A stretch of DNA of 64,000 nucleotides, taken from Elephas maximus indicus (Eukaryota; Chordata; Mammalia; Proboscidea; Elephantidae). The position numbers were made by a program, and so were the translations under genes. Shown piece by piece: positions 12,598-24,061 of this stretch. How positions within the stretch are numbered: position 1 is the first letter of the stretch; every line of letters begins with the position of its first letter. The stretch spans positions 44,864,608-44,928,607 of the forward strand of contig NC_064824.1 of NCBI RefSeq assembly GCF_024166365.1, given 5' to 3'. The notes under the pieces were generated by a model that was given only the letters and a program-made list of their open reading frames with translations, had not been told where the DNA came from and searched no databases.

Positions 12598-13287
12598 GCT
12601 TCTGTCAGTTTGTCGTACTGTGGGGCTTGCATGTTGCTGTAATGCTGGAAGCTATGCCGCTGGTATTCAAATACCAGCAGGGTCGCCCATAGCGGACAGG
12701 TTTCAGTGAGCTTCTAGACTAAGGCAGAATAGGAAGAAGAACCTGGTGGTCTACATCTGAAAAAAATTAGCCAGTGAAAACTTTATGAATAACAGCAAAA
12801 CACTGCATGATATACTTCTGGAAGATGAGCTCCTCAGGTCGGAAGGCACTCAAAAGATGACTGGGGAAGAGCTCTTTCCTCAAAGTAGAGTGGACCTTAA
12901 TGCTGCAGATGGGAGTCAAGCTTCTGGAACCTTCATTTGCTGATGTAGCATGACTCGAAACGAGAAGAAACAGCCATAAAATTCCATTAATAATCGGAAC
13001 ACTGAATGTACAAAATATAAATCTAGGAAAACTGGAAATCATCAAAAATGAAATGGAACGCATAAACATTGGTATCTTAGGCATTAGTGAGCTGAAATCG
13101 GCTGGTATTGGCCATTCTGAATCAGACAATCATGTGGTCTACTATGCTGGGAATGATAAACAGAAGAGGAATGGCATTGCATTCATCACCAAAGAGAACA
13201 TTTCAAGATCTATCCAAAAGTACAACACTGTCAGTGATAGGATAATATCTACACACTTACAATGAAGACCAGTTAATACGACTATTA
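12598..13287 (+). mobile_element. RTE LINE 5' end, inverted relative to 10164-12597
   Basis: This plus-strand block carries the RTE 5' leader and endonuclease N terminus: LGKLEIIKNEMERINIGILGISELK (about 13023-13100) and NGIAFITKENISRSIQK (13170-13220). It ends just where the minus-strand block begins in element coordinates, with only a few dozen bases missing. This is the arrangement expected from twin-primed, 5'-inverted target-primed reverse transcription. Confidence 0.88.
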
Positions 13288-13339
13288 AAGGTTATGTAGC
13301 CCACTTTTTGAAAGGAATGGAAATTGGGCATATATAGTA

Positions 13340-13412
13340 AATGACTGTCCAAGGTCACACAGTTCACTTATAGCAGCAGTGTCTACTGGTCTACTGACTC
13401 ACAGTGTTGTTC
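13340..13412 (+). repeat. MIR-type SINE fragment
   Basis: Short match to the MIR-family core (CTGTCCAAGGTCACACAG, then an altered continuation). Ancient and degraded. The neighbouring 13413-14179 stretch shows nothing else I can assign. Confidence 0.5.
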
Positions 13413-14179
13413 AGTTAGTCTCAAATGACATGGGAAAATGCGTGTAAACACCAGAAGGGGCACCAAATCATCACTGGGCTTTTCTTTGGGGGACACAAAT
13501 TAGCAGCCCAATGCACTTGCAAGAAAACAGTATCTCAGATGTTAAAGTCTGATCATCCACTCCTCTTTGAATGTGTACCTTTACAATTTATAATTTTTTT
13601 CTAAGACGTCTATATCTTTAAAGTTATGGGCTTATTTTTTTCTCACTAGAAGTAATACTTACTATGGAAATTTTGCAGTATCAATTAAAAAACATATAAA
13701 GACTGGGGATCAAACTGGATTAAGTAGTTAGTTAACTATTAAATAGTTAAAAAGAAATTCCTTAAGAAAGAGGTAGAGATGAATACCACAAACACACAAT
13801 TAGAAAATTCTAGAATAATTTTGCACAATTCCTAACTTTAACCCTATTCTCTAAAGCTGAACCAGCAAACATTAAAAATTCTCACCAATGTTTCAAGTAT
13901 GGCGAGAAGCAAACCGAGTCTTTAACTCTTCGCGCTTCTGACCAGAGGTTAGTGGAATCAGCTTTTAGAGAAGAATAAAAAGGAGTGATGGCGAAACAAG
14001 CTGATGTTAAATAAAACAAATTCTCAAGGGCTCCACATAAAATTACATGAATTAGTCAAAGTGCAAGGGGATCCCTCCATGGGGAATGGCAAATTCTGGA
14101 ATATACAGAGTGAACCCTAACGCAGAACACTTAAAATCTCCAGTGTTATAAATACTTTACACAAGATCCCAGAGGAGTT

Positions 14180-14387
14180 TCCCCTTTCCTGGTGGCGTGG
14201 TGGTGAAGTACTTGGCTGCTAACTGAAGGTTTGGCGGTTCCAACCCACGAGCTACTCTTTTAGAGAAAGAAGATGAAGTTTCCTTCTGTAAAGATTACAG
14301 CCTTGGAAACCCTGTGGGGCAGTTCTATTCTGTCCTATAGGGTCACTATGAGTTGGAACTGACTCAATGGGCAACGGGTTTGGGTTT
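14180..14387 (+). mobile_element. AfroSINE, long subtype
   Basis: Long AfroSINE that keeps the central segment (AAAGAAGATGAAGTTTCC, TGTAAAGATTACAGCC) missing from most other copies. It ends in GGGTTTGGGTTT. The long subtype is likely the older one. Confidence 0.9.
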
Positions 14388-14639
14388 GTCACTCATGGGA
14401 AACTGAAGTCCATGAAGTGAAGAACTCACTAAATGAAATAGAAGAAGTACTCAAACACATAATTCAGAAAGTTCTAAAATAAACAAACACCTGAACCTGC
14501 AGATAAGGGAGCATCCTATAAAAAAAAAAAAAAAAAAAAATCCTAGGTAAAAGCGACTGAGAACTATCATAACTAACACTGACGTAAATCGTAATTCAGT
14601 TACTAAATTTTTGGCCTAAAGAAAAAATTCATCAGACTT

Positions 14640-14880
14640 CCAGGCAGAAAAACACTTTTAAGACAGAAATCCAAATGCTGAAAAACAATGCAATAATATG
14701 TACAAAGTTCTGAGAGACAGTTTAAAAGAGTCCTAGATTATCTAGCAAAGACATAATTCACATATAAAGGCAACAGGCACAGTCTTATCAAACAAGAATG
14801 AACTCAGTGAACACAGCAAACAAAGCCTTGCTGGAGGCAAAGGAAGGGAATACGAGGTGGCAGTAGGGGAATTCAACAAT
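14640..14880 (+). repeat. Ancient L1/HAL1 ORF1-like fragment
   Basis: The wording AACAATGCAATAATATGTAC, followed by TATAAAGGCAACAGGCACAG, resembles the ORF1 C-terminal region of old mammalian L1/HAL1 elements. No open frame remains. A 20-base A run lies at about 14521-14540. Confidence 0.45.
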
Positions 14881-14892
14881 GAAATACCACCA

Positions 14893-17338
14893 ATTTTTTT
14901 TTTTTTAATTTTTATTGTACTGTAAGTGAAAGTTTACAAATCAAGTCACTCTCATATAAAAATTTATGTACACCTTGCCATATACTCCTAATTGCTCTCC
15001 CCCTAATGAGACAGCCCACTCCTTCCCTCCACTCTCTCTTTTCGTGTCCATTCTGCCAGTTTCTAACCCCCTCTGTCCTCTTATCTCCCATCCAGATAGG
15101 AGATGCCAACATAGTCTCAAGTGTCTGCTTGATCCAAGCAGCTCATTCTTCACCAGCATCTTTTTCTATCCCATTGCCTAGTCCAATCCCTGTCTGAAGA
15201 GTTGGCTTTGGGAATGGTTCCTCTCTTGGGCCAACAGAAGCTCTGGGGACCATGACCTTCTAGTCTCACTCTGACCATTAAGTCCGGTCCTTTCATGAAA
15301 ATTTGGGGTCTGCATCCCACTGCTCTCCTGCTCCCTCAGGGCTTCTCTGTTGTGTTCCCTGTCAGGGCAGTCACTGGTTGTAGCTGGGCACCATCTAGCT
15401 CTTCTGGTCTCAGGCTGAAGTCTCTGGCCCTTTCTGTCTTTTGGGCTCGTAATTACCTTGTGTCCTCGGTGTTCTTCATTCTCCTTTGGTCCAGGTGGGT
15501 TGAGACCAATTTATGCATCTGAGATGCCTGCTTGCTAGCATTCAGGACCCCAGAGGCCACTCTCCAAAGTGGGATGCAGGAAGTTTTCTTAGTAGATTAT
15601 GCCAATTGACTTAAGATGTCCCCTGAAACCATAGTCCCCAAACCCCCGCCCCTGCTATGCTGGCCTTTGAAGCGTTCAGTTTATTCAGGAAACTCCTTTG
15701 CTTTTGGTTTAGTCCAGTTGTGCTGACCTCTCCTGTATCGTGTACTGTCTTTCCCTTCACCTAAAATAGTTCTTATCTACTATCTAATTAGTGAATACCT
15801 CTCTCTTCCTCCCTCCTTCCCCCCTCTTGTAGCCATCAAAAAATATTTTCTTCTCTGTTTAAACTATTTCTCAAGTTCTTGTAATAGTGGTCTTATACAA
15901 TAATTGCCCTTTTGCAACTAATTTCACTCAGCATAATGCCTTCCAGATTCCTCCATGTTATGAAATGTCTCACAGACTCATCACTGTTCTTTATCGATGT
16001 GTAGTATTCCATTGTGTGAATATACCATAATTTATTTACCCATTCATCTGCTAATGGGCACCTTGGTCGCTTCTATCTTATTGTAAATAGTGCTGTATTG
16101 AACATGGGTGTGCACGTATCTGTTCCTGTAAAGGCTCTTATTTCTCTAGGATATATTCCAAGGAGTGGGACTGCTGGATCCTACGGTAGTTCTATTTCTA
16201 GCTATGAAGGAAGTGCCAAATTGATTTCCAAAGTGGTTATACCATTTTATATTCCCACCAGCAGTGTATAAGTGTTCCAGTGTCTCCACAACCTCTCCAA
16301 AATTTATTATTTTGTGTTTTCTGGATTAATGCCAGCCTTGTTGGAGTGAGGTGGAATCTCATTGTAGTTTTGATTTTCTATAATGGCTAATGATTGTGAG
16401 CATTTCCTCATGTATCTGTTAACTACCTGAATGTCTTTAGTGAAGTGCCTGTTCATATCTTTTGCCCATTTTTAAATTGGGTTATTTGTCTTTTTTTAGC
16501 TGAGTATTTGCAGTATCACGTAGATTTTAGAGATTAGGCGCTGATTGGATATGTCATAGCTAAAAACTTTTTCCCAGTCTGTAAGTAATCTTTTTACTCT
16601 TTCTGTGAAGTCTTTGGATAAGCACAGGTGTCTGATTTTTAGGAGCTCCCACTTATCTAGTTTTTCTTCTGCATTGTTAGTAATGTTTTGCATACTGTTT
16701 ATGCCCTGTATTAGGGTTCCTAACGTTGTCCCTATTTTTCTGCCATGATCTTTATCATTTTCGATTTTATATTTAGGTCTTTGATCCATTTTGAGTTTGT
16801 TTTTGTGCATGGTGTGAGGTATGGGTCTTGTTTCATTTTTTTGCAGATGGATATCCAGTTATACCAACACCATTTGTTAAAAAGACTATCTTTTCCCCAT
16901 TTCACTGATTTCGAGCCTTTGTCAAATATCAACTGCTCGTATGTGGATGGATTTATGTCTCAATTCTCAATTCTGTTCCATTGGTCTATGTACCTGTTGT
17001 TGTACCAGGACCAGGCTGTTCTGACTACTGTGGTGGTATAATAGGCTCTAAAATCAGGTAGAGTGAGGCCTCCCACTCTGTTGGTCTTTTTAAGTAATGC
17101 TTTACTAATCCGAGGCCTCTTTCCCTTCCATATAAAGTTGGTGATTTGTTTCTCCGTCTCATTAAAGAACGTCGTCGTAATTTGGATCGGAATTGCATTA
17201 AATCTACAGATTGATTTTGGTAGAATAGATATTTTTACAATGTTACGTCTTCCTATCTATGAGCAAGGAGTATTTTTCCACTTATGTAGGTCCCTTGGTT
17301 TCTTGCAGAAGCCCATGAATTTTTTAAAGCACAATTAA
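14893..17338 (-). mobile_element. LINE-1, 5'-truncated, inverted
   Basis: Minus-strand L1 with its A-tail read as a T run at 14895-14908, a 3'UTR to about 15890 and the C-terminal part of ORF2 to 17338. It matches the 3' half of the L1 at 1-7555. Visible minus-strand ORF2 pieces include [24 protein letters not shown] (about 16845-16920) and the segment at 16496-16810. It is broken by stops. Confidence 0.93.
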
Positions 17339-17599
17339 ATACACAAACATACACAGAGGGAGACAGCATGGTGGTGAGCTTTGAATTCACTAATAAAGAA
17401 CTAAAACTAAACAACTGTGAAAATCATAATTGTTGAACGCGTAGTAAACAGGAATCTTGATAACATGAGAATAATTACATAACTAAAAAATGGAAAAACT
17501 AAGCTGGATGCATGACAGCGCTAATTTCTTCAGTTTTCATAGCAGGGAGACAATACCATCTAAAACCGAAACATGCAGTGTAAAAAATGAACTCCAACA

Positions 17600-18420
17600 T
17601 CTTAACTTTTAAGTTTTTATTTTTAACCTTTGACTGAGATCTTTTAGAAAATAACCTATAATTTTTATTTGGTTATATTCAGGAAAACTTAATACAAGCA
17701 GTACCACTACTGGCAAGTGGCATGTGCGCAGACATTTTATTTTACAATAATAGACCCTCTTCATACCGCTTTATAATAACTGTCTCTTAAATGAACATGA
17801 ACAGCTTTCACACACACACACACTCAGTGTATTTACATATATATCTTATTATTTTTCCCATTACTATCTTAAGGTAAAGTATAAAAAATAAAATTAAGTG
17901 AACAAAACTGAGGGTAAGTTCCAAAAACATCAGCTAAATAACAAAAAATACTCTAGATCAGGTGGAATGAAATCTCACTTGAAAGCAGAAGTTTTAACAT
18001 TTGAAAATTATTTTTATTAAAATCCTTTGAAGTACAATGAAATAATCTGCCTTCTGAATGAAACACTGTAAAAGAGGGGCCAATTTCATTTATTTGCTTG
18101 TTTGCTATGGTTAATGCTAAACTTGGTTCAGTAAGGCACCTCAGACAAACCGTAGAGCGGTATACCTCTACAGTTTCAAGTGAATGGAGCCAGTGAAGTG
18201 CCAATGTAAGGAGAAAGAAAAATTGGATGGAGCCTATAGTCGTAACATGAGCAGGAGCTGTAAAACTATATACCAATGAAATCATTTACAAGAGAATGCA
18301 GCTATGACCATACACTATTTAATTCAAAGTCGTCCATGTAGGTCAAGAATGCAACCGATGACTATTTTTTCTGACCCTCCAAATCAAAAGTCTCCAAGGT
18401 AGATGGTGGAAAATGACCCT
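17600..18420 (-). other. Candidate last exon plus 3'UTR of an unidentified minus-strand gene
   Basis: On the minus strand a pyrimidine-rich acceptor (TTTTTTTATTCCAG) ends at 18421. It is followed by 59 bases open in one phase (GHFPPSTLETFDLEGQKK, stop at 18362-18364) and then about 750 bases of unique, repeat-free sequence with several AATAAA hexamers (near 17612, 17660 and 17735, minus strand). This looks like a terminal coding exon with a 3'UTR. I do not recognise the protein, and a chance splice motif is quite possible. The 110-residue frame at 17953-18285 would then be 3'UTR. Confidence 0.25.
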
Positions 18421-18740
18421 CTGGAATAAAAAAATATATATTTTAGAACTTGTACTTACAGATGTGTATCTAAAAAATAAGACAAAATTAAGCTTAACTA
18501 GTACATAATACACAAATTGACACTAATATCTTCATTTGGCCCCTGTATCAGCAAGGCACGTCATATCACTTACAGGAACCAAGGACCCCTGAGGAAAGAG
18601 TGGGAGATTACGAACACGCAGGAGTTAAAAGCAGCACCATCATGCGTTTATTCACTTTCACTGCTACCTATAGTAGGTACGTGGGCCCAGTTGGGAGGAA
18701 TTACTGAATCCAGTAGACCTGCTGGATTTAAACAAAACAA

Positions 18741-18906
18741 AACAAAAACCCAAACCCGTTGCTGTCGAGTCGATTCCAACTCATCGCGACACTACGGGAC
18801 AGAGTAGAACTGCCCCATAGAGTTTCCAAGGAGCACCTGGTGGATTTGAATTGCTGACCTTTTGGTTAGCTGCCATAGCTCTTAACCACTATGTCACCAT
18901 GGTTTC
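18741..18906 (-). mobile_element. AfroSINE (short subtype), inverted
   Basis: Tail (AACCCGTTGCTGTCGAGTCG) at the low-coordinate end and head (CACCATGGTTTC) at the other. An AAAACAAAACAAAACAAA run precedes it as the A-rich end. Confidence 0.94.
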
Positions 18907-18933
18907 TCCTAGACTTAAATGTGTCATTTTTTA

Positions 18934-19258
18934 GGAGCTCTTGGCTGCTCCATGGCAGAAAGATGTGGCAGTCTGCCTCTGTAAAGACTTTAGCCTTGGA
19001 AACCTTACAGGCAGTTCTACTCTGTCCTACAAGGTCACTATGAGTTGGGATCAACCTGACGACAATGCGTTGTGGGTGGTGCAATTAGTTAAGCACTCAA
19101 CTGCTAACTGAAAGGTTGGTGGTTCAAATCCACCCACAGGTGCCCCAGAAGAAAAGCCTGGTGATCTGCTTCCAAAAGGTCACAGCCTTGAAAATCCTAC
19201 AGAGTGCAGTTCTGCTCTGACATACATGGGGCTGCCACAAGTCAGCTTCGATAGAAGT
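18934..19258 (+). mobile_element. Two AfroSINE copies, head to tail (first 5'-truncated)
   Basis: First copy about 18934-19070: begins inside the element (GGCTGCTCCATGGCAGAAAG) and ends at the GACGACAATGCG tail. Second copy about 19071-19258: full head (GTGCAATTAGTTAAGCACTC), long subtype, with a diverged tail (GCCACAAGTCAGC). Both look older than the short-subtype copies. Confidence 0.85.
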
Positions 19259-19756
19259 GAAATAATTTATGTATTCCAGCTGTGGATCTTTCCTAACAAC
19301 AACTGGCTGTCAGCTGCACGTTAGGTAGGTAGCACGTAAAAAACCAAACAAAACAAAGTAATCTAGAACCTGAACATAAAAGTAGAAAGCAACTACTTTT
19401 TGAAAGAAACGGGTTATGGAGAAAGCATTCTGAAAAAATTTCCATCACGTTTTTTGTAGCAAAAAATGATGTTGATACCTATAACAATTCTCATATCTGT
19501 ACACTTAACAGATATTCCTCTAGAAAGATTAAATTTTTTATCTGTTAAAAATATAAGAACACACCACCTTCCAATTAGTTTGAAAGAATGATTTACACAT
19601 CACAGAAAATAAAATTTACTACATAATTCCTATAAAAAATTTTTGTAAAAGTGGTGGATAGGACTGAAAAATGAAAAACATGATTCAGTAGGCATGGTTA
19701 ACAAAGCATGTATTATATTTGAATCTACTTATCATTTTAAGGAGCTCTGGTGTTCG

Positions 19757-19926
19757 GAGCCATGGTGGTGCAGTGGTTAAAAGCTACAGCAAGCTAAGGC
19801 CGCTAACCAAAAGGTCAGCAGTTTAAATGTACCACTTGCTCCTTGGAAACCCTACTGGGCAGTTCTACTCTGTCCTACAGGGTCACTATGAGTTCGAATC
19901 CCCTTGACGGCAAGGGGTATCGTTTT
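19757..19926 (+). mobile_element. AfroSINE
   Basis: Head GGAGCCATGGTGGTGCAGTGG, B-box region and tail GGGTCACTATGAGTTCGAA, short subtype. A small insertion (AAGCTAAGGC) lies between A-box and B-box. The region before it, 19260-19756, is AT-rich with no recognisable feature. Confidence 0.92.
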
Positions 19927-19951
19927 AAGTTATTCGTATTAGCTATAATAG

Positions 19952-20425
19952 ACACAGAGAAGGGCAGCACAGCTTAATGGTTAAGGGAGTGAGCACAGAC
20001 TCTAGAGGCAGACTGCCTGTATTTGAATCCTTTCTCTATTACTTACGAGCTATGTGACTTTGGATAGTAATCTCTCTGTTTCAGTTTCCTCTCTTGCACA
20101 GTGGGGGTAATAATGGCATCTACATCATAGGAGTATGTTGCTGTTAGGTGCGGTTGAGTCGCTTCCGACTCACAGAGACCCTATGTACAAAAGAACAAAA
20201 CACTGCCCGGTCCTGTGCCATCCTCACAATCGTTATGCCTAAGGCCACTGTCGCAGCCACTGTGTCAATCCATCTCATCGAGGGTCTCCCACTTTTTTGC
20301 TGACCCTTGACTTTAACAACCATGATGTCCTTCTCCAGGGATGAAGATTAAATAATATATATAAAAGACACAAATAACAGTGCTTGACACATAGTAAGCA
20401 CTGTATTAAATGCTTGGCATTTAAA
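19952..20425 (+). repeat. MIR SINE split by an RTE insertion
   Basis: Ancient MIR in two parts: 19952-20133 (TTAATGGTTAAGGGAGTGAG, the GTATTTGAATCC box, TATGTGACTTTGG core, CAGTTTCC) and 20341-20425 (ATGAAGATTAAATAATATAT, CAGTGCTTGACACATAGTAA). The gap is filled by the RTE at 20134-20340. Position order and wording match the full MIR consensus. Confidence 0.88.
20134..20340 (-). mobile_element. RTE LINE 3' end, inserted in MIR
   Basis: Minus-strand RTE tail (CACAATCGTTATGCC, GACCCTATGTACAAAAGAAC) that stops at the CATGATGTCC block. It is a short 5'-truncated insertion interrupting the MIR. Confidence 0.9.
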
Positions 20426-20527
20426 ACATTGCAAATAAAAAAAAAGCGTTAAACTTTGTAGTTGACCATCAATTCATGCCATCATTAACTATTAAGTCAA
20501 GAATCTCAAAAATTATGATGGATATCT

Positions 20528-20895
20528 GTCAAAGATTGAATTGTGTCCCTTCAAAATACATGTTGGAATGCTAAACCCTATACCTGTAGAAGGGAGGGAG
20601 TCCTGGTGGTGCAGTCGTTAAGGGCCTGGCTGTTAACTGAAAAGTTGGCAGTTCAAACCCATCAGTGGCCCACTGGAAGAAAGATGTAGCAGTCTGCTTC
20701 CATGAAGAGCACAATGTTGGAAACCCTACGGGGCAGATCTACTCTGTCCTACAGGGTCACGATGAATGGGCTGTTGACTGGATGGCACACAACAACATAC
20801 CTGTAGATGTAATCCCCCTTCAGAATTGGAGTTTTTGTTATGTTAATGAAGCCATACCAGTATATGGTGTATCCTAAAGCTAACAATTTCTTTTT
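20528..20895 (+). repeat. Old LTR-like repeat interrupted by an AfroSINE
   Basis: TGTCAAAGATTGAATTGTGT followed by CCCTTC and ACATGTTGGAATGC resembles the start of ancient ERVL/MaLR-type LTRs. It resumes after the AfroSINE with GATGTAATCCCCC. Family assignment is from memory of the consensus wording and is tentative. Confidence 0.35.
20597..20804 (+). mobile_element. AfroSINE, long subtype
   Basis: Head GTCCTGGTGGTGCAGTCG, central segment present (AAGAAAGATGTAGCAGTC), tail CAGGGTCACGATGAATGG. The flanking target copy ATACCTGTAGA appears before (about 20579-20589) and after (about 20805-20815), giving a clear TSD. Confidence 0.92.
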
Positions 20896-20937
20896 TTTTT
20901 TTTTGTGATGAGCTGGATTACCCAGGAGGCAACACAC

Positions 20938-21201
20938 TGATTTTTTACCGTTTTTAATTGTACTTCAGATGAAGGTTTACATGACAAACTAGCTTCTCAT
21001 CAAATAGTTAGTACACACATTGTTCTATGACATTGGTTAACAACCCGATGACATGTCAATACTCTCCCTTCTCAACCCTGGGTTCCCTATTACCAGCTTT
21101 CCTGTTCCCTCCTGCCTTCTAGTCCCTGCCCCAGGGCTAGTGTGCCCCTTTACTCTTGTTTTGTTCCATGGGCCTGCTTAATCTTTGTCTGAGGTTTATA
21201 A
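20938..21201 (-). mobile_element. L1 3'UTR fragment, inverted, with TSD
   Basis: Minus-strand L1 3' end: T-rich (minus A-tail) at the start, then wording like the L1 3'UTR at 14900-15200 but diverged (TGTTTTGTTCCATGGGCC, CTTTGTCTGAGG). Flanked by the 11-bp TSD GAGGCAACACA at 20927-20937 and 21202-21212. No ORF2 sequence is retained. Confidence 0.8.
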
Positions 21202-21212
21202 GAGGCAACACA

Positions 21213-22479
21213 GACACAGAGGCTACATAGACACAGAGACAAGAAAGCACAAAGGGGGAAGACAGATACCAAATGGAGGTCATTTCATTGTTTAGAAAAA
21301 TATATCAAATATCTGAAAAGAACATATTTCAGTATAATAAAGATTTGTCATGCTAATTCGGAATTAATAACCACATTGTTAGTGTGGCCAAAGACCCTTT
21401 GAATGCCATGCCTGATAGAAGTGTCCTTTTTTGCCCAGGGTCGTGGGGAAATGGCCACACAATGTGATTTAGGATGGCGGCTTTGGGTCACTCAGTATCA
21501 GCTTGAAATTGGAGGGGCTGGAAACTAAGGTGAGACAGACAGGTAGCACACAGGTTTATATGACTGAGTCCCAATAAAGACTCTGAACACCCAGGCAATC
21601 TCACAAGTATTGTCACTCATCAATTCCAGGGAACTAAACTGTTCACAACTTTATGGGGAGAGAACAGAAGCTCCCTGTTAGGTACTATTCTGGACTCTGC
21701 CCTATGTGCGTCTTCCATTGGCTGATTTTGACCTCTATCCTTTCCCGTAATAAACAGTACAGTGAGTATAGCAGCTATGGATAAGTTCTGTAAGTCCTAG
21801 GAAAATTACTGAACATGAGGGTGGTTTTAGGAACCTCCCTGAACTTCCAACTGATGTCAAAAGTGGTCTGTGGACTGTGTTCCCTCAAACTGCAGCACAT
21901 TTGCCTAGTCTTTAATATGAACCCATTGTTTTAAAAAATTTATCAAATATAGGATCGCTATGAGTCAGAATTGACTCGACAGCACTGGGTGGTGGTCTTT
22001 TATCTGAAAAGTATTTCAGTACATAAAGATTTGCCATTCTAATTCAGAATAATTCAAGAATGGCTCTTTAAGAGGCCATTAACATTTTCTCATGCTATAA
22101 AAATCATCCTATCTTATAGAAAAAAATGAGAGAGCTTTTGAAAAACCATTGATGTGGAGGAGAAAAAAAATAAGAATCACAGCTTGTGGAGTAGAGGGCA
22201 GTAAACTCCATTGAGTTTGAGTTTAGACTCAAAGGGCTGTATCACAGGCAACAGGATAAACTAAAAATGGAATAGCCCTCACAGAGAATGAAACCTAGCT
22301 TAGAATCAACTCAATCTGTTATTAAAATAAGGTGATCTAGGGTTGCTAGTCTTCCTAGTCTCTGGTCTGAAGAACAAGTCTTTTCTGAAGGAAGGTAACA
22401 TCAAATTATCTCTAGTATTTTTTCTCATATTACGTCTGGCACTAATCAAAAACAAAGCAGATAGCATACAAGAGGGCAA
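21213..22479. other. No gene seen; AfroSINE tail remnant at about 21950
   Basis: About 1.3 kb of mixed-composition sequence with no open frame or domain. Only AGGATCGCTATGAGTCAGAA, then TTGACTCGACAGCACTGGG (about 21950-21995), is recognisable, as an AfroSINE or RTE 3' tail on the plus strand. Confidence 0.5.
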
Positions 22480-23225
22480 GGCAATCTGACTGAAAACAAG
22501 ACAAAGATTTGAAAAAGACTCAAAGAGGATTCATATTACGGAGTCATCAGACATATATTTCAAGATTGGGAATTCTGTGATAGGAATTGGATACTAACAA
22601 AAGGAGAAAACGGAAATTTTAAAACAGAAAAATAAGTGAAATTAAGAACTCAATGCAAGGGTCTAAAAACGTACTAGACAGATCTGGAGGAAGAATTAAT
22701 CAACTAGTAAATCAGAAAATATCCAGAATAAAGCATGGATAAACAAAGGGATGAAATACAAAGAAATGCAACACATAGAGAAATGGTGAAAATACCTAAA
22801 GTATATGCATTCCAGATGGGAAAGAGAGAGAGAATGGGACAGAAACAGCATTTGAAAAATCAGAGACCAAAATTTTCCAGAACTAATAGAAAGATATCAA
22901 GCCACACATTCAAGAAGCTAAAGATTCCTAAAAGGATAAACACAAATAAAGCAACACCTAGGTAGGTATATCATAGTAAAACTACTGAAAATCAAAGACA
23001 ATAAGTTACATGTACGATTCATCAAGGATGGGCAAAAGACCAGTTGGGAGTTATTGAACTGATATAAGTAAAAGATGGCGATTACTAGAACTAGGGTGAT
23101 AACTTTGCAGACGGAAAAACGTTGACACATATAGGTTATATACCAGAAGAAAAACGAACAGAACCTAGTAATAGATTGGATGATGTAGAGAACAGGGAAG
23201 AGCAAAACAATCAAGGATAACAATT
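22480..23225 (+). repeat. Ancient L1 ORF1-region fragment
   Basis: A-rich sequence whose wording (TTTTCCAGAACTAATAGAAA, GATATCAAGCCACACATTCA, CATAGTAAAACTACTGAAAA) follows the ORF1 segment of old mammalian L1s, in plus orientation. No long open frame remains; the 76-residue frame at 22735-22965 is a remnant. Confidence 0.55.
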
Positions 23226-23227
23226 AC

Positions 23228-23457
23228 TAGCCTTTTCCCCTCAGCAACTGGTCAAATGGTGGCAAAATACAAACCAAGATACTCCCCCTGCCAGCTAGCA
23301 AAATTATGTATACAAGCCAATCACATCCTCTCACGGAAACCAGGTACGGTATACCTCATCCTCCTGTTACTACAAAGCCTGCCTTCCACAGTCCTTTCTT
23401 GTTAACACTGCTCCAGAGTACAACCCTCGTGTGGTCCTGCAAACCTAAGGTATAAAG
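23228..23457. other. Unassigned segment with weak LTR-like look
   Basis: Relatively C-rich sequence (CCAATCACATCCTCTCACGG ... GTGTGGTCCTGCAAACCTAA) between an old L1 fragment and an AfroSINE. The style resembles part of a solo LTR, but I see no matching copy, TSD or defined ends, so no family is named. Confidence 0.25.
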
Positions 23458-24050
23458 CAAAACCAAACCCAATGCCAATTAGTCAATTCTGACTCATGGT
23501 GACCCCATGTGTTACAGGGTACAACTTCTTCATACGGTTTTCTTGTCTGTGATCTTTACAAAAGCAAATCGCAAGGCCTTTCTTCCACAGTACCACTGAG
23601 TGGGCCCAAACCACTGAAATTTAGGTTAGAAGTTGAGCACAACCTGTTTGCACCACCTAGGGAGCTTATCTAAGTTATGTTGTTATTGTATGCTGTTGCG
23701 TGGCTCCAACTCATAGTGACCCTATATGGTTAAGTAGTTGACTGGTAACCAAAAGGTCGGCAGTTTGAATGCACCAGCAGCTCTGCAGGAGAAAAGAAAG
23801 ACCTGGCAATCTACTCCCATGAACATTACTGCCTAGGAAACTCTATGGGGCAGTTCTACTCTATCACACAGTATCAGAGCGGTATCTAAGGTATTAAAAC
23901 AAAAACAACCCATTGCCACTGAGCCAATTCTGACTCATAGTGACCCCACAGGACAGAGTTGAACTGGCCCATAGAAGCAGTTGGTAGATTCAAACTGCTG
24001 ACCTTTTGGTTAGCAACCAATCTCTGAACCACTGCATGACCAGGGCTTCA
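23458..24050. mobile_element. Cluster of AfroSINE copies and an RTE tail
   Basis: Four pieces. 23458-23665: AfroSINE, minus, long and diverged. About 23679-23727: RTE-like tail, minus (GTTGCGTGGCTCCAACTCAT). 23728-23880: AfroSINE, plus, head truncated (TGGTTAAGTAGTTGACTGG), long subtype. 23899-24050: AfroSINE, minus, short (GCCACTGAGCCAATTCTGAC). All are decayed. Confidence 0.82.
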
Positions 24051-24061
24051 AGGTAGAGACG

